Shown here: one piece after another, positions 17,688 to 24,501 of the stretch
Layout of the letters: the number at the start of each line of letters is the position of its first letter
How positions within the stretch are numbered: the first letter of the stretch is position 1
Assembly: GCA_964486935.1 (NCBI GenBank)
Contig: CAZAPG010000007.1
Coordinates: forward strand, 1 to 64,000
Direction: 5' to 3'
DNA: 64,000 bases
Source of the DNA: CAZAPG01 sp964486935
Lineage (GTDB): Bacteria > Chloroflexota > Anaerolineae > 4572-78 > J111
Program-made: the position numbers and the translations under genes
The notes under the pieces: model-generated
The model's input: the letters and a program-made list of their open reading frames with translations, nothing else
What the model was told of the DNA's origin: nothing
Database searches by the model: none

Positions 17688-17695
17688 CGCTGTTA

Positions 17696-18838
17696 ATGCG
17701 CGTTTGCATCGACGTTTCTCCCACGGCCCAAAAACACGCCGGGCTGGGCCGCTATGCCGGCGAGATTGCCCGCGCCCTGGCTGGCGATAGCGAGATTGAT
17801 TTGTCGCTTTTTTTCAACCGCCAGGGCCAGGCCGCGCTGCCCGATTACCTCAGCCAGGTGCCTCACACAAGCCTCAACATTGGCAACAAACCGTGGCGCA
17901 TGGGGGTGCTGCTCTCGCAGTTGGCGCGCTGGCCGATGGATAAAACCTTTGGGGCCGGGGATATTTTTCACGCCACCAACCATCTGCTGGCTCATTTTCG
18001 CCGCGCCCGCACCGTCTTTACCCTGCACGACCTGATTTTTCTGCGCTACCCCCAATATCACCTGCCTTACAATCGCTGGTATCTCAGCCTGGCCATGCCC
18101 CGTTTTTTAAGGGCGGCAGATATGATTGTGACCCCTTCGGAATGCTCGCGGCAGGATGCCATCAAATTTTACAGCCTGCCGGAATCTAAAATAAAGGTGA
18201 TTTACGAAGCGGCAGCGCCCCATTTTCAGCCCGCCACCGATGCCATCGAACTGAAGCGGGTCGGGCAAAAATATAATTTGCCCGCCCGGTTTATGCTGCA
18301 CGTGGGCACTATCGAACCGCGCAAAAATCTCACGCGACTGCTCGATGCTTTCCAATCGCTACTGGTTGACCACCCTGACTTAAAACTGGTGCTGGTTGGC
18401 AAAAAGGGTTGGCTGTACGACTCGTTCTTTCAGCGGTTGCAGGCGTTGGGGTTGCAGGAATGCGTCATCTTCCCCGGCTATGTGGCTGAGGCCGATTTGC
18501 CGGCTTTTTACCACCTGGCCGAGTGTTTTGTATTTCCATCGCTATACGAAGGATTTGGTCTGGGGCCGCTGGAGGCGATGGCCTGCGGTACGCCGGTCGT
18601 CGCCAGCAATGCCGCCAGTTTACCGGAAGTGGTTGGCAACGCGGGGTTGCTGATTGACCCCGCCGACACCGCCGCGCTGGCCGCCGCGCTGCGCCGCGTG
18701 CTGGCAGACGCCCCGCTCAGGGCGGATTTAAAACAGCGGTCGATAGCGCGGGCCGGGCAATTTTCCTGGCAAAACGCGGCCGAGCAGTTGAAAGCGGTGT
18801 ACCTGTACCTGTCCCAAAACAAAAAACCGCCCGATTGA
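17696..18838 (+). CDS. GT4-family glycosyltransferase, 380 aa
   Basis: Second GT-B retaining glycosyltransferase, paralogous to the preceding one: RVCIDVSPTAQKHAGLGRYAGEIARAL at the N-terminus, VGTIEPRKNLTRLLDAF, PGYVAEADLPAFYHLA and YEGFGLGPLEAMACGTPVV in the sugar-nucleotide domain. The ATG at MRVCIDVS was taken because homology to the neighbour begins there. The pair probably adds successive sugars to one glycan. The gene ends inside the left arm of a strong bidirectional terminator. Confidence 0.92.
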   Translation: MRVCIDVSPTAQKHAGLGRYAGEIARALAGDSEIDLSLFFNRQGQAALPDYLSQVPHTSLNIGNKPWRMGVLLSQLARWPMDKTFGAGDIFHATNHLLAHFRRARTVFTLHDLIFLRYPQYHLPYNRWYLSLAMPRFLRAADMIVTPSECSRQDAIKFYSLPESKIKVIYEAAAPHFQPATDAIELKRVGQKYNLPARFMLHVGTIEPRKNLTRLLDAFQSLLVDHPDLKLVLVGKKGWLYDSFFQRLQALGLQECVIFPGYVAEADLPAFYHLAECFVFPSLYEGFGLGPLEAMACGTPVVASNAASLPEVVGNAGLLIDPADTAALAAALRRVLADAPLRADLKQRSIARAGQFSWQNAAEQLKAVYLYLSQNKKPPD

Positions 18839-18849
18839 GCGGTTTTTTT
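18821..18849. terminator. Bidirectional terminator between glycosyltransferase and tRNA-Cys
   Basis: The inverted repeat AAAAAACCGC / GCGGTTTTTT gives a U run in both directions. It would stop the rightward glycosyltransferase transcript and the leftward tRNA-Cys transcript, whose 3' end is four bases away. Confidence 0.88.
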
Positions 18850-18852
18850 GAG

Positions 18853-18924
<72 letters not shown>

Positions 18925-18972
18925 GGGACCAAATAAAGCTTTGACTGGCGGGGAAATATTTGATTGTGCCCC

Positions 18973-20052
18973 TTATTGTATCCCATCTGCGTTTTGAGTC
19001 AAATTATCATTTTCTGCGGCATCGCTCTGTACGGCGTCGCTCTCCACCGGTGAGTAGCGGGCGTGGGCCTGTTGCAGTTCGGTGGTATCGAAGCGGGCGT
19101 AGATTTTGGTGGTGCTGATATCGCTGTGGCCCAGCAGCTCCTGAAGCTGGGCCGTTGGGATGCCGGCGATGGTGGTATCGCGGCCAAAGGCGTGCCGCCA
19201 GGCGTGGGGGCTGAAGATTTCTTCGTCGAGGCCGGCCCGGACGGCCAGGTTTTTGAATAGTTTGTAGAGGCCATCGTAGGTTAGCTTACCCTGGCGTCCT
19301 TGCCAGACGGGGTCGTTTGGGCCGGAGCAGGCCAGGGTTTGGCGGTAGGTTTTGAGCGCCCGGCGGGTGGGGGGGCGCAGGAAGATATCCCGGCGTTTGT
19401 TGCCCTTGCCAATGACGCCGGCGGCGCCGGTATCCAGGTCAAGATCGCCCCAAGTCAGGCTCAGGGCCTCGGCGGCGCGGCAGCCGGTATCTCTAAAGAA
19501 GAGCAGGAGGGCGCGCTCGCGGGGGGTTTGGGCGGCGGCCAGCATATTGTTGATGTTGTTTTTGAGGATGGCTTTGGGCAGGTTGTTTTTGGGCAGGTCC
19601 GGGGGCTGCACGCCGGCCAGGGGGTGCGCGGCCAGGCGGCCGGCATCTACCAGCCAGCGGGCAAAGCGGTTGAGGATGTGGTAATGGCCTTTGAGGGTAT
19701 AGGGGCTGAGGCCGCGCCGTTTGAGGCCGGCGTAGTAAGCCAGCCAGGTATCGGGCTGGGCGGGGTTGCGGCCAGTTTTTTGACACCAGGCGGCAAACTG
19801 GGCCAGGCGCTTGCGGTAGCCGGCCAGGGTATTGGGGCGGCGGTTTTCGTACACGTCCAGGTAATTGAGAAAGCCGGAGAGATATTCGGCCAGGGGGAGA
19901 GGTGCGGGCGGGGAGAGGCTGTTGTTGGACAGGGGGTGGCTAAGGCGGCGGCCATCGGGCAGGTTGATGGTTATGGTCCGACAATCGGAGGGCAGGCCGG
20001 CCAGGGTGATGATTAGCTGGTTGTTGCGGATATTTATGTTGAAATTAAGCAA
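18973..20052 (-). CDS. int: Phage tyrosine integrase, 359 aa
   Basis: Site-specific tyrosine recombinase expected to integrate and excise the element at tRNA-Cys. A SAM-like core-binding domain (about 55-150) precedes the catalytic domain, with active-site residues R192 (FRDTGCRAAEAL), K216 (IGKGNKRR), H283 and R286 (SPHAWRHAFG), H309 (LLGHSD) and nucleophile Y318 (KIYARFD). The TTG at 20052 was chosen because AAGGAGG lies six bases upstream; the frame is open 42 codons further, over a promoter-like region. The last ten codons double as a promoter for tRNA-Cys (18975-19002), constraining the C-terminus. A 12-bp palindrome lies about 30 bases upstream of the start. Confidence 0.95.
   Translation of the reverse strand: MLNFNINIRNNQLIITLAGLPSDCRTITINLPDGRRLSHPLSNNSLSPPAPLPLAEYLSGFLNYLDVYENRRPNTLAGYRKRLAQFAAWCQKTGRNPAQPDTWLAYYAGLKRRGLSPYTLKGHYHILNRFARWLVDAGRLAAHPLAGVQPPDLPKNNLPKAILKNNINNMLAAAQTPRERALLLFFRDTGCRAAEALSLTWGDLDLDTGAAGVIGKGNKRRDIFLRPPTRRALKTYRQTLACSGPNDPVWQGRQGKLTYDGLYKLFKNLAVRAGLDEEIFSPHAWRHAFGRDTTIAGIPTAQLQELLGHSDISTTKIYARFDTTELQQAHARYSPVESDAVQSDAAENDNLTQNADGIQ
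18975..19002 (-). promoter_or_regulatory. Phage-borne replacement promoter for tRNA-Cys, inside the int 3' end
   Basis: On the minus strand TTGACT, 16 bp, TACAAT, ending 50 bases before the tRNA 5' end. It is read in the int frame as LTQNADGIQ-stop. It aligns with the displaced host promoter at 58451-58478 at 25 of 34 positions, with the same boxes and spacing. Confidence 0.85.
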
Positions 20053-20080
20053 TGGGGGCCTCCTTGTAACGGGTTTTTTG

Positions 20081-20092
20081 TGACATTTGTCA
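20081..20092. promoter_or_regulatory. 12-bp palindrome TGACATTTGTCA in the int upstream region
   Basis: Perfect dyad TGACA-TT-TGTCA between int (leftward) and the 118-aa gene (rightward). A rightward -10-like TACAAT lies at 20116-20121 with TTGTGT 16 bp before it. The identical 12-mer occurs at 58559-58570 in the host DNA just beyond attR. Confidence 0.55.
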
Positions 20093-20176
20093 TTTGTGTG
20101 AAGCCGAAGTGAGGGTACAATATTAGCACGGGCGTTCAATTGGGGAAGAGTCGGGTGTATTTGAAGGAGAATTTTC

Positions 20177-20533
20177 ATGAACCAATCTCAATCTCAAAAA
20201 TTTGAGCCGGAGGACTCTTTTGAACAGTTGTTGGAACGTATCCGGCAACAACGGCATCCGGAGTATGGCTCGTTGGAATGGAACGGGCAGAGCCGGCAAG
20301 CGACGGTTAACATAAGGTTTGAAAACGAGGGGGATGATGAGGCGACGGTTCGCCGGCGGGCATTGACGTATCTGCGGGGGTTGACCCCGGAGGAGCGGGC
20401 CAATTTGAACATAGAGATTGTGTACCGCAAGAATGTGCCGGTGAGGGCTGTTATCCGGGGAAAAACCAGCAATCTGAACCCGGATAGATTAAGGGGTTTG
20501 GACCGGATGGCCAATGGGAAGCAGGGTCCATAG
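20177..20533 (+). CDS. Small phage protein of unknown function, 118 aa
   Basis: First rightward gene after int. It has an acidic N-terminus and a basic C-terminus, with an alternating pattern in the middle (ATVNIRFENEGDDEATVRRRALTYL) suggesting a small alpha/beta fold; no motif is recognised. GAAGGAGA stands eight bases before the ATG. Its position opposite int suggests an early or lysogeny-related role, but nothing in the sequence proves that. It is followed by a strong promoter and a terminator. Confidence 0.65.
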   Translation: MNQSQSQKFEPEDSFEQLLERIRQQRHPEYGSLEWNGQSRQATVNIRFENEGDDEATVRRRALTYLRGLTPEERANLNIEIVYRKNVPVRAVIRGKTSNLNPDRLRGLDRMANGKQGP

Positions 20534-20587
20534 TATCGCCAACAGTATCAAGGCCAATAGTACCAGGCCCTTTTGCCCGATAGTCTC

Positions 20588-20616
20588 TGGACAGATGGGT
20601 CACAATTTTATATAAT
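20588..20616 (+). promoter_or_regulatory. Strong sigma70-type promoter
   Basis: TGGACA, 17 bp, TATAAT: eleven of twelve consensus bases at ideal spacing. Transcription should begin near 20623, only about 20 bases before a strong terminator hairpin. Confidence 0.8.
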
Positions 20617-20622
20617 CATTTT

Positions 20623-20677
20623 GTTCTCCAGGGCGAAGCACGCGCGGAGTGGCTATTTAGCTGCTCCGCGTTTTTTT
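20623..20677 (+). ncRNA. Putative short phage RNA, about 55 nt, ending in an intrinsic terminator
   Basis: Downstream of the strong promoter the only feature is a hairpin at 20643-20670: CGCGGAG, TG, GCT, loop ATTT, AGC, TG, CTCCGCG, followed by seven T. No open reading frame fits. It is either a small regulatory RNA or an attenuator for the 70-aa gene at 20729. The start point is estimated from the -10 box. Confidence 0.55.
20643..20677 (+). terminator. Intrinsic terminator of the short RNA
   Basis: A 7-bp outer stem CGCGGAG/CTCCGCG and a 3-bp inner stem around loop ATTT, then TTTTTTT. Confidence 0.85.
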
Positions 20678-20728
20678 GTTCCTAAAATGACGACTTGAGG
20701 GCTTTTTTATTTATGATAGGATGGGATC

Positions 20729-20941
20729 ATGCCAAAACATGTCATTCCTCCAGCCCAAGGATTTAGTTTTTTGACTTGGGCGCAGATTGAGCAGATCGAT
20801 GCGGAATTGAAGCGGGTGGCCGAGTATGCCAGGTCTTTTGGCTGCCAGGCGCACCTGGTGTTAACAATTAATGAAAATGGCTGGCTAATTAATAGCGGCG
20901 CGCCGATGGCGTGCCAGCGGCTAAGACCAACCATCCAATAG
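20729..20941 (+). CDS. Small phage protein of unknown function, 70 aa
   Basis: Short soluble protein (SFLTWAQIEQIDAELKRVAEYARSF, written here only as a helical region near residues 12-35) ending in a basic tail. No domain is recognised. TTGAGG and TAGGAT, 16 bp apart at 20695-20722, lie so close to the ATG that the mRNA may be almost leaderless. A terminator hairpin follows within six bases of the stop codon. Confidence 0.6.
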   Translation: MPKHVIPPAQGFSFLTWAQIEQIDAELKRVAEYARSFGCQAHLVLTINENGWLINSGAPMACQRLRPTIQ

Positions 20942-20946
20942 CAAAC

Positions 20947-20976
20947 AACATCCTGAAAAATGAAGGATGTTTTTTT
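20947..20976 (+). terminator. Terminator/attenuator directly before the LuxR-type gene
   Basis: AACATCCT / AGGATGTT with a 9-nt loop, followed by six T, ends one base before the ATG at 20977. The 3' arm contains the AAGGAT that would act as ribosome binding site, so hairpin formation could also block translation of the next gene. Confidence 0.7.
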
Positions 20977-21276
20977 ATGCCCGACAGAGCCACAGCGCCG
21001 GGGCAGTCCTTAATTGGGGGCTGCCCCGGTTTTTGTTTTAAACCGCTTTCGCGCCGCGAGAGGGAAACCCTGACCCTGGCGGCCTATGGGCACACGGATT
21101 TGGAGATTGCCCGGCGGCTCTGTTTGGGGGCGCGCACGGTGCGGGTGTATTTGTTTAGAGCGCGAGAGAAGTTGCATGCGGCCAATACCACCCACGCGGT
21201 GGCCGTGGCCGTAAGCCTGAAGCTGATTGATTTTGATGCGTGTTTGGCCTCAACGCCAGTGATTTTACAGCAGTGA
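20977..21276 (+). CDS. Stand-alone LuxR/GerE-type helix-turn-helix regulator, 99 aa
   Basis: The central region is a LuxR-type DNA-binding domain: LSRRERETLTLAAYGHTDLEIARRLCLGARTVRVY in register, with the recognition helix in GARTVRVYLFRAREKL. There is no receiver or sensor domain. In phages such short HTH proteins act as late-gene activators or sigma-like factors; its place just before the rightward structural operon fits that role. The ATG at 20977 was chosen because of the AAGGAT site upstream, which is embedded in a terminator hairpin. Confidence 0.8.
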   Translation: MPDRATAPGQSLIGGCPGFCFKPLSRRERETLTLAAYGHTDLEIARRLCLGARTVRVYLFRAREKLHAANTTHAVAVAVSLKLIDFDACLASTPVILQQ

Positions 21277-21335
21277 TTTTACAGGGATGACCCGGGGGCT
21301 TGTCCATAAGGCCGGGGGGCGGATGGCGGGAATGA

Positions 21336-21363
21336 ATGGCCGAAAATGCGTATTTTCGGCCAT
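21336..21363. repeat. Perfect inverted repeat, 12-bp arms, 4-bp loop
   Basis: ATGGCCGAAAAT, GCGT, ATTTTCGGCCAT. No T run follows, so it is not a standard terminator. It ends 13 bases before the GTG start of the second recombinase and may be a recombination site, operator or mRNA hairpin. Confidence 0.8.
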
Positions 21364-21376
21364 AAGGAGTTAGAGC

Positions 21377-21907
21377 GTGTCCAGAAAGTTACCGACCTGG
21401 CTAACCCGGGCCGAGCGGAAAAGGTTGCTGGCCACCGAGTTGCCAACGCGAGACCGGGCAATTGTGGCTACGTTTTTGTATGCCGGCTTGCGAAGTAATG
21501 AATTGAGAATGTTAGACACGCCGGATGTGGATTTTGAGGAGATGACACTCCTGGTGCGTCATGGCAAACGCTCTAAGCAGAGATTGGTGCCATTACATCC
21601 GGACGCGGCGGCGGCGATGGAGAAGCACCTGGCCGGCCGGCGCGCCGGACCGGTGTTTATGACGCACCGCGGACGGATTAGCAACCGCCGGCTCAGGTCG
21701 CTCATCGAGCAAATTGGGCGAGAGGCCGGTTTGCAAAAAAAACTTCATCCGCACGTGTTACGGCACACATTTGCCACGTCGCTCCGCGAGGCCGGCCAGG
21801 AGTTGGATGTGATCCAGGCGTTGCTTGGCCATGAGCGCATCGAGACGACGGCGATTTATACGCACTGTAGCGTGGATCAGCTTAGGGCGGCGGTGGACCG
21901 GATTTAG
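21377..21907 (+). CDS. Catalytic-domain-only tyrosine recombinase (XerC/D-like), 176 aa
   Basis: Second tyrosine recombinase of the element, distinct from int. The complete active site is present: R39 (YAGLRSNELRML), K64 (RHGKRSKQR), H126 and R129 (HPHVLRHTFAT), H152 (LLGHERI) and Y161 (TAIYTHCS). It lacks the usual N-terminal core-binding domain: full XerC/D proteins are about 300 aa. The start is GTG, with AAGGAG upstream. Single-domain recombinases of this kind include DNA-inversion enzymes of the FimB/FimE type, so it may act on a local site such as the palindrome immediately upstream. It could also resolve multimers of an extrachromosomal form. Confidence 0.88.
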   Translation: MSRKLPTWLTRAERKRLLATELPTRDRAIVATFLYAGLRSNELRMLDTPDVDFEEMTLLVRHGKRSKQRLVPLHPDAAAAMEKHLAGRRAGPVFMTHRGRISNRRLRSLIEQIGREAGLQKKLHPHVLRHTFATSLREAGQELDVIQALLGHERIETTAIYTHCSVDQLRAAVDRI

Positions 21908-21915
21908 GAGGCCAA

Positions 21916-22383
21916 ATGAAGGATACGCGAGACGTTTTTTTCTTATATGTTGCTCTGGCGCTAGTGATAGCGGCCATTGTGATCTGCGGCCTGGAATTTT
22001 TGATTCCCAAGCCATCGCCGGCGGCCACACCGACCGCGACGCACGCGCCGACGAACACCCCAACGGTAGCCGCGATTGTCTCGGCGCCAACTTTTACGCC
22101 AACACCTACGCCGATATCACCCCCCCCTACCTCTACGGCGACGCCTACCCCAACCGCAACCGTTTCGCCAACGCCTGCTGCCCCCGATAAGGCGTGCCTT
22201 ATCCAGCAAAACTCGATTTACGTCATTCAACCCGGAGACACGCTGTGGCGCATTTCTGAGTGCGCTTATGGCGATCCGCTTTTGTGGCCGGTGATTTTTT
22301 TGGCCAATCCACAATTGAGCGATCCCCACCTGATCCACGCCGGCAATTCGCTGATTATTCCACGGAGGCGCGTCGATGGCTAG
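21916..22383 (+). CDS. Membrane-anchored LysM protein, 155 aa
   Basis: An N-terminal transmembrane helix (about residues 9-30) is followed by a Pro/Thr-rich linker (about 32-90) and a LysM domain (IYVIQPGDTLWRISECAYGD in register, then LWPVIFLANPQL and LIHAGNSLIIP). LysM binds peptidoglycan. No lytic domain is present. It could be a spanin-like or wall-anchoring lysis accessory, or a moron gene acting in the lysogen. It lies nine bases after the recombinase stop and overlaps the next gene by eight bases. Confidence 0.85.
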   Translation: MKDTRDVFFLYVALALVIAAIVICGLEFLIPKPSPAATPTATHAPTNTPTVAAIVSAPTFTPTPTPISPPPTSTATPTPTATVSPTPAAPDKACLIQQNSIYVIQPGDTLWRISECAYGDPLLWPVIFLANPQLSDPHLIHAGNSLIIPRRRVDG

Positions 22384-22759
22384 AACGACAATAAGCCAGT
22401 TGCGGCAAATGGTTGAGGAGTTGCTCAGTTTGGCTCCACTGGCCGAACGATACACGGAGATTGAAAAAGCGGTCAAGGCCGGCCTGGTCGAGGTGAAATA
22501 CAAGGACCTGGACATTCCGGGCAAAGGCCGGGTTTTTATCAGCCAGAGCGAGCGGGTGACGGTTCCGCCAGAGGTGGCTGTTGATGTGTTGGGCGACTCG
22601 TTGGCCAGCAAAGTGATTGTGGTAAAAAGGGCAGTTTCAAACGACATCCTCAAGGCCTTTGTGAAAGCGGGCGAAATTAGCGAGTCGCAGCGGGAGCAGT
22701 TGTTGGAGCGGGCTGACAAGTCTCCAATCGTTAACCTGTATGTGAGACCGTTGTCATAA
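22376..22759 (+). CDS. Phage protein of unknown function, 127 aa
   Basis: Soluble protein with a helical N-terminus (QLRQMVEELLSLAPLAERY) and a beta-rich middle (VEVKYKDLDIPGKGRVFIS). No motif is recognised. Overlap with the LysM gene (eight bases) and a GGAGG site eight bases upstream support translation within this operon. Confidence 0.65.
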   Translation: MARTTISQLRQMVEELLSLAPLAERYTEIEKAVKAGLVEVKYKDLDIPGKGRVFISQSERVTVPPEVAVDVLGDSLASKVIVVKRAVSNDILKAFVKAGEISESQREQLLERADKSPIVNLYVRPLS

Positions 22760-22760
22760 A

Positions 22761-23102
22761 ATGGCGACTGTTGAGGAGATGAGACGGCGCATCGAATGGG
22801 TTGAGGTGGCGTTGGCCGACCTGCGCGACTTTATTGACAAGAATGATGGGCTGTTGGAGGCCAAACTCGACAATCTGAATAAGGCGATGATGGAACTACA
22901 GATTGTAGTGTATGGCAGCGAGCAGTACCGGCTACGAGGGGTTGGCGAGCGGCTCGACATCAGCGAGCAGCGCATTGCGACCGTCGAGAAAACTCTCCAA
23001 TCGGCTCAGGACACGTTGAAAGGGGTTAAAATCGGATTGGCCCTGAACGGCGCGGGCCTGGTCGGGGCGATTGTGGCGGTTATCAACGGTTTTTTGAATT
23101 GA
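22761..23102 (+). CDS. Coiled-coil protein with C-terminal membrane helix (XhlA-like), 113 aa
   Basis: Residues 1-90 are amphipathic and heptad-like (RRRIEWVEVALADLRDF, ERLDISEQRIATVEKTL); residues about 92-112 form one hydrophobic helix (LNGAGLVGAIVAVINGFL). This layout is that of XhlA/hemolysin-type lysis proteins of Bacillus phages, which associate with holin, but sequence identity to them is not claimed. It sits just before two small membrane proteins, together resembling a lysis cassette. Confidence 0.6.
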   Translation: MATVEEMRRRIEWVEVALADLRDFIDKNDGLLEAKLDNLNKAMMELQIVVYGSEQYRLRGVGERLDISEQRIATVEKTLQSAQDTLKGVKIGLALNGAGLVGAIVAVINGFLN

Positions 23103-23117
23103 TGGAGGGGCAGCAGA

Positions 23118-23330
23118 TTGAGCGATTTTGCCAAAAAGTTGTTGTGGGCGTTCGCCGTTGCGAACACAATCCTCAATGTCATTATGTTTATTTTGGTAAT
23201 TCTGCCGCGAGATAAGACGCGGCTAATCCGGCATGCTCTGGCGGCGGCGGTGATGAAGCTATGGATATCCGATAGCCGGCTGTGGGCGATGATTCACGAT
23301 GATTTATGGCAGAAAGGGAACGGTCATTGA
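23118..23330 (+). CDS. Small single-pass membrane protein, 70 aa
   Basis: It has a hydrophobic segment at about residues 8-30 (LLWAFAVANTILNVIMFILVIL) read in two blocks, then a basic cytoplasmic tail. The start is TTG, with GGAGGGG seven bases upstream. The stop overlaps the start of the next gene (TGATG). Candidate lysis-cassette component; function unproven. Confidence 0.6.
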   Translation: MSDFAKKLLWAFAVANTILNVIMFILVILPRDKTRLIRHALAAAVMKLWISDSRLWAMIHDDLWQKGNGH

Positions 23331-23596
23331 TGAATGCAAATAGTAAAGCGCCGGTGCGCAAGGTGCGGGCGGTGATGGGGGCCGGCCTGAGTCTGACCGG
23401 CCTGGCGGCAGTGTTGGTGTGGCTGGCCCAGGTGTATGAACTAGAGATGCCGTGGGAAGTGGCTTTGTTTTTGGCGGCGCTTTTGACCTCGATGGGGACA
23501 AGCGCGGCGGGATATCTGGCGCGCTCGGATATCAGGGATATGCTGACTTTAGACGACGATAATCAGGGATATGCTGACGAGGATGCTGGAGAATAG
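23330..23596 (+). CDS. Small two-helix membrane protein, candidate holin, 88 aa
   Basis: Two hydrophobic helices (about 20-38 and 45-63) are separated by a short turn and flanked by a basic N-terminus and acidic C-terminus. This is the class II holin layout. The ATG at 23330 overlaps the previous stop. Location ahead of the terminase genes is unusual for lysis genes but known in some siphoviruses. A dedicated endolysin was not found nearby. Confidence 0.6.
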   Translation: MNANSKAPVRKVRAVMGAGLSLTGLAAVLVWLAQVYELEMPWEVALFLAALLTSMGTSAAGYLARSDIRDMLTLDDDNQGYADEDAGE

Positions 23597-23664
23597 CCCC
23601 CTATGCCTTCCGGCAAGTACCTGGCTGTGTGCCCCGGTAGCCCGCCAGTTAGACCAGGTGCTCG

Positions 23665-23997
23665 ATGCGCAAGAAAAACAGGATTTGCTCACAGCCAGGC
23701 TGCCCCAACTTGAATTGCCAGATACACCAAACTGTCCGCCGGGCAGACAACAGGCCATCGGCGGCTCGCCGGGGGTATGATGCGAAATGGCGGCGCACCA
23801 GGTCTGCGTTCCTGAAGCAGAACCCAAATTGTATCTGCGGCGAGGAAGCAACCGAAGTTGATCATATTGTTCCGTTACGAAACGGTGGAACGAACGCCTG
23901 GAGTAATCTGCGCGGCATGTGCAAAAGTTGTCACAGCCGTCACACCGCCAAATTCGGTGGTGGATTTGGCAACAGGATAGGGCGTCGAAATCGCTAG
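23665..23997 (+). CDS. HNH endonuclease, 110 aa
   Basis: Small HNH nuclease with an N-terminal CxxxxCxxxxC-x-x-H zinc site (ICSQPGCPNLNCQIH), SAARRGYDAKWRRTR, and the nuclease core EVDHIVPLRNGGTNAWSNL with CxxC (CGEE) and MCKSCHSRHT. HNH proteins next to terminase genes stimulate DNA cleavage during packaging in HK97-like and cos phages. The gene lies 22 bases before the small-terminase start, which fits that role. Confidence 0.9.
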   Translation: MRKKNRICSQPGCPNLNCQIHQTVRRADNRPSAARRGYDAKWRRTRSAFLKQNPNCICGEEATEVDHIVPLRNGGTNAWSNLRGMCKSCHSRHTAKFGGGFGNRIGRRNR

Positions 23998-24018
23998 AGA
24001 CAATCAACGCGAGACCGT

Positions 24019-24501
24019 GTGCGGAAACCAGATTTTTTTCTGTACAGGATTGGAAATTTGCCAGGACCAACACCAAAACCGCCTGGTTTGCGCCAACGGC
24101 GCAACAAATCGGCGACGCGGGCGATGCTGCCGGCTGAGACTGAGCCGCGAGAGGAGAAGCCGAGTCTGCCGAAGTGCCCGAATGATGGTGGCTGGCACAA
24201 CATGGCGCGACGGTGGTGGGATGATGTGTGGACATCGCCGATGCACCATGAGTTTTTGCGGGGCGATGAGCCGGCGCTATTCCGGCTAGTAACGCTAGTT
24301 GACACATTTTGGAAGACCATGGACCTGGCTGTAGCTCGTGAGATCCGGCTGCTGGAGCGGGAGTTCGGGTTGACGCCGCTGAGCCGCCGGCGATTGGAGT
24401 GGAGCGTGTCTCAGGCGGAGGATGCAAAAGACAGGTATGAGGAGAAGCGCGTCCGCCGGGCGAAGGTTGTTAGTGGCGACCCGCGCAAGGTGCTGGAATG
24501 A
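24019..24501 (+). CDS. terS: Terminase small subunit, 160 aa
   Basis: DNA-recognition subunit of the packaging motor. Typical opening GNLPGPTPKPPGLRQRRNKS, then a helical core ending in RRRLEWSVSQAEDAK. The start is taken at GTG 24019. The last four bases overlap the large-subunit start (ATGA), the usual coupling of the two subunits. Confidence 0.85.
   Translation: MRKPDFFLYRIGNLPGPTPKPPGLRQRRNKSATRAMLPAETEPREEKPSLPKCPNDGGWHNMARRWWDDVWTSPMHHEFLRGDEPALFRLVTLVDTFWKTMDLAVAREIRLLEREFGLTPLSRRRLEWSVSQAEDAKDRYEEKRVRRAKVVSGDPRKVLE

Noticed and set aside
19300..20016. Long rightward open frame opposite int (238 codons)
   Set aside because: Low-complexity Gly/Ala product typical of the antisense strand of a GC-rich gene; int itself has all catalytic residues.
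23571..23780. Rightward 70-codon frame between the holin-like and HNH genes
   Set aside because: Overlaps both genes in another frame; product lacks motifs, while both neighbours are well supported.
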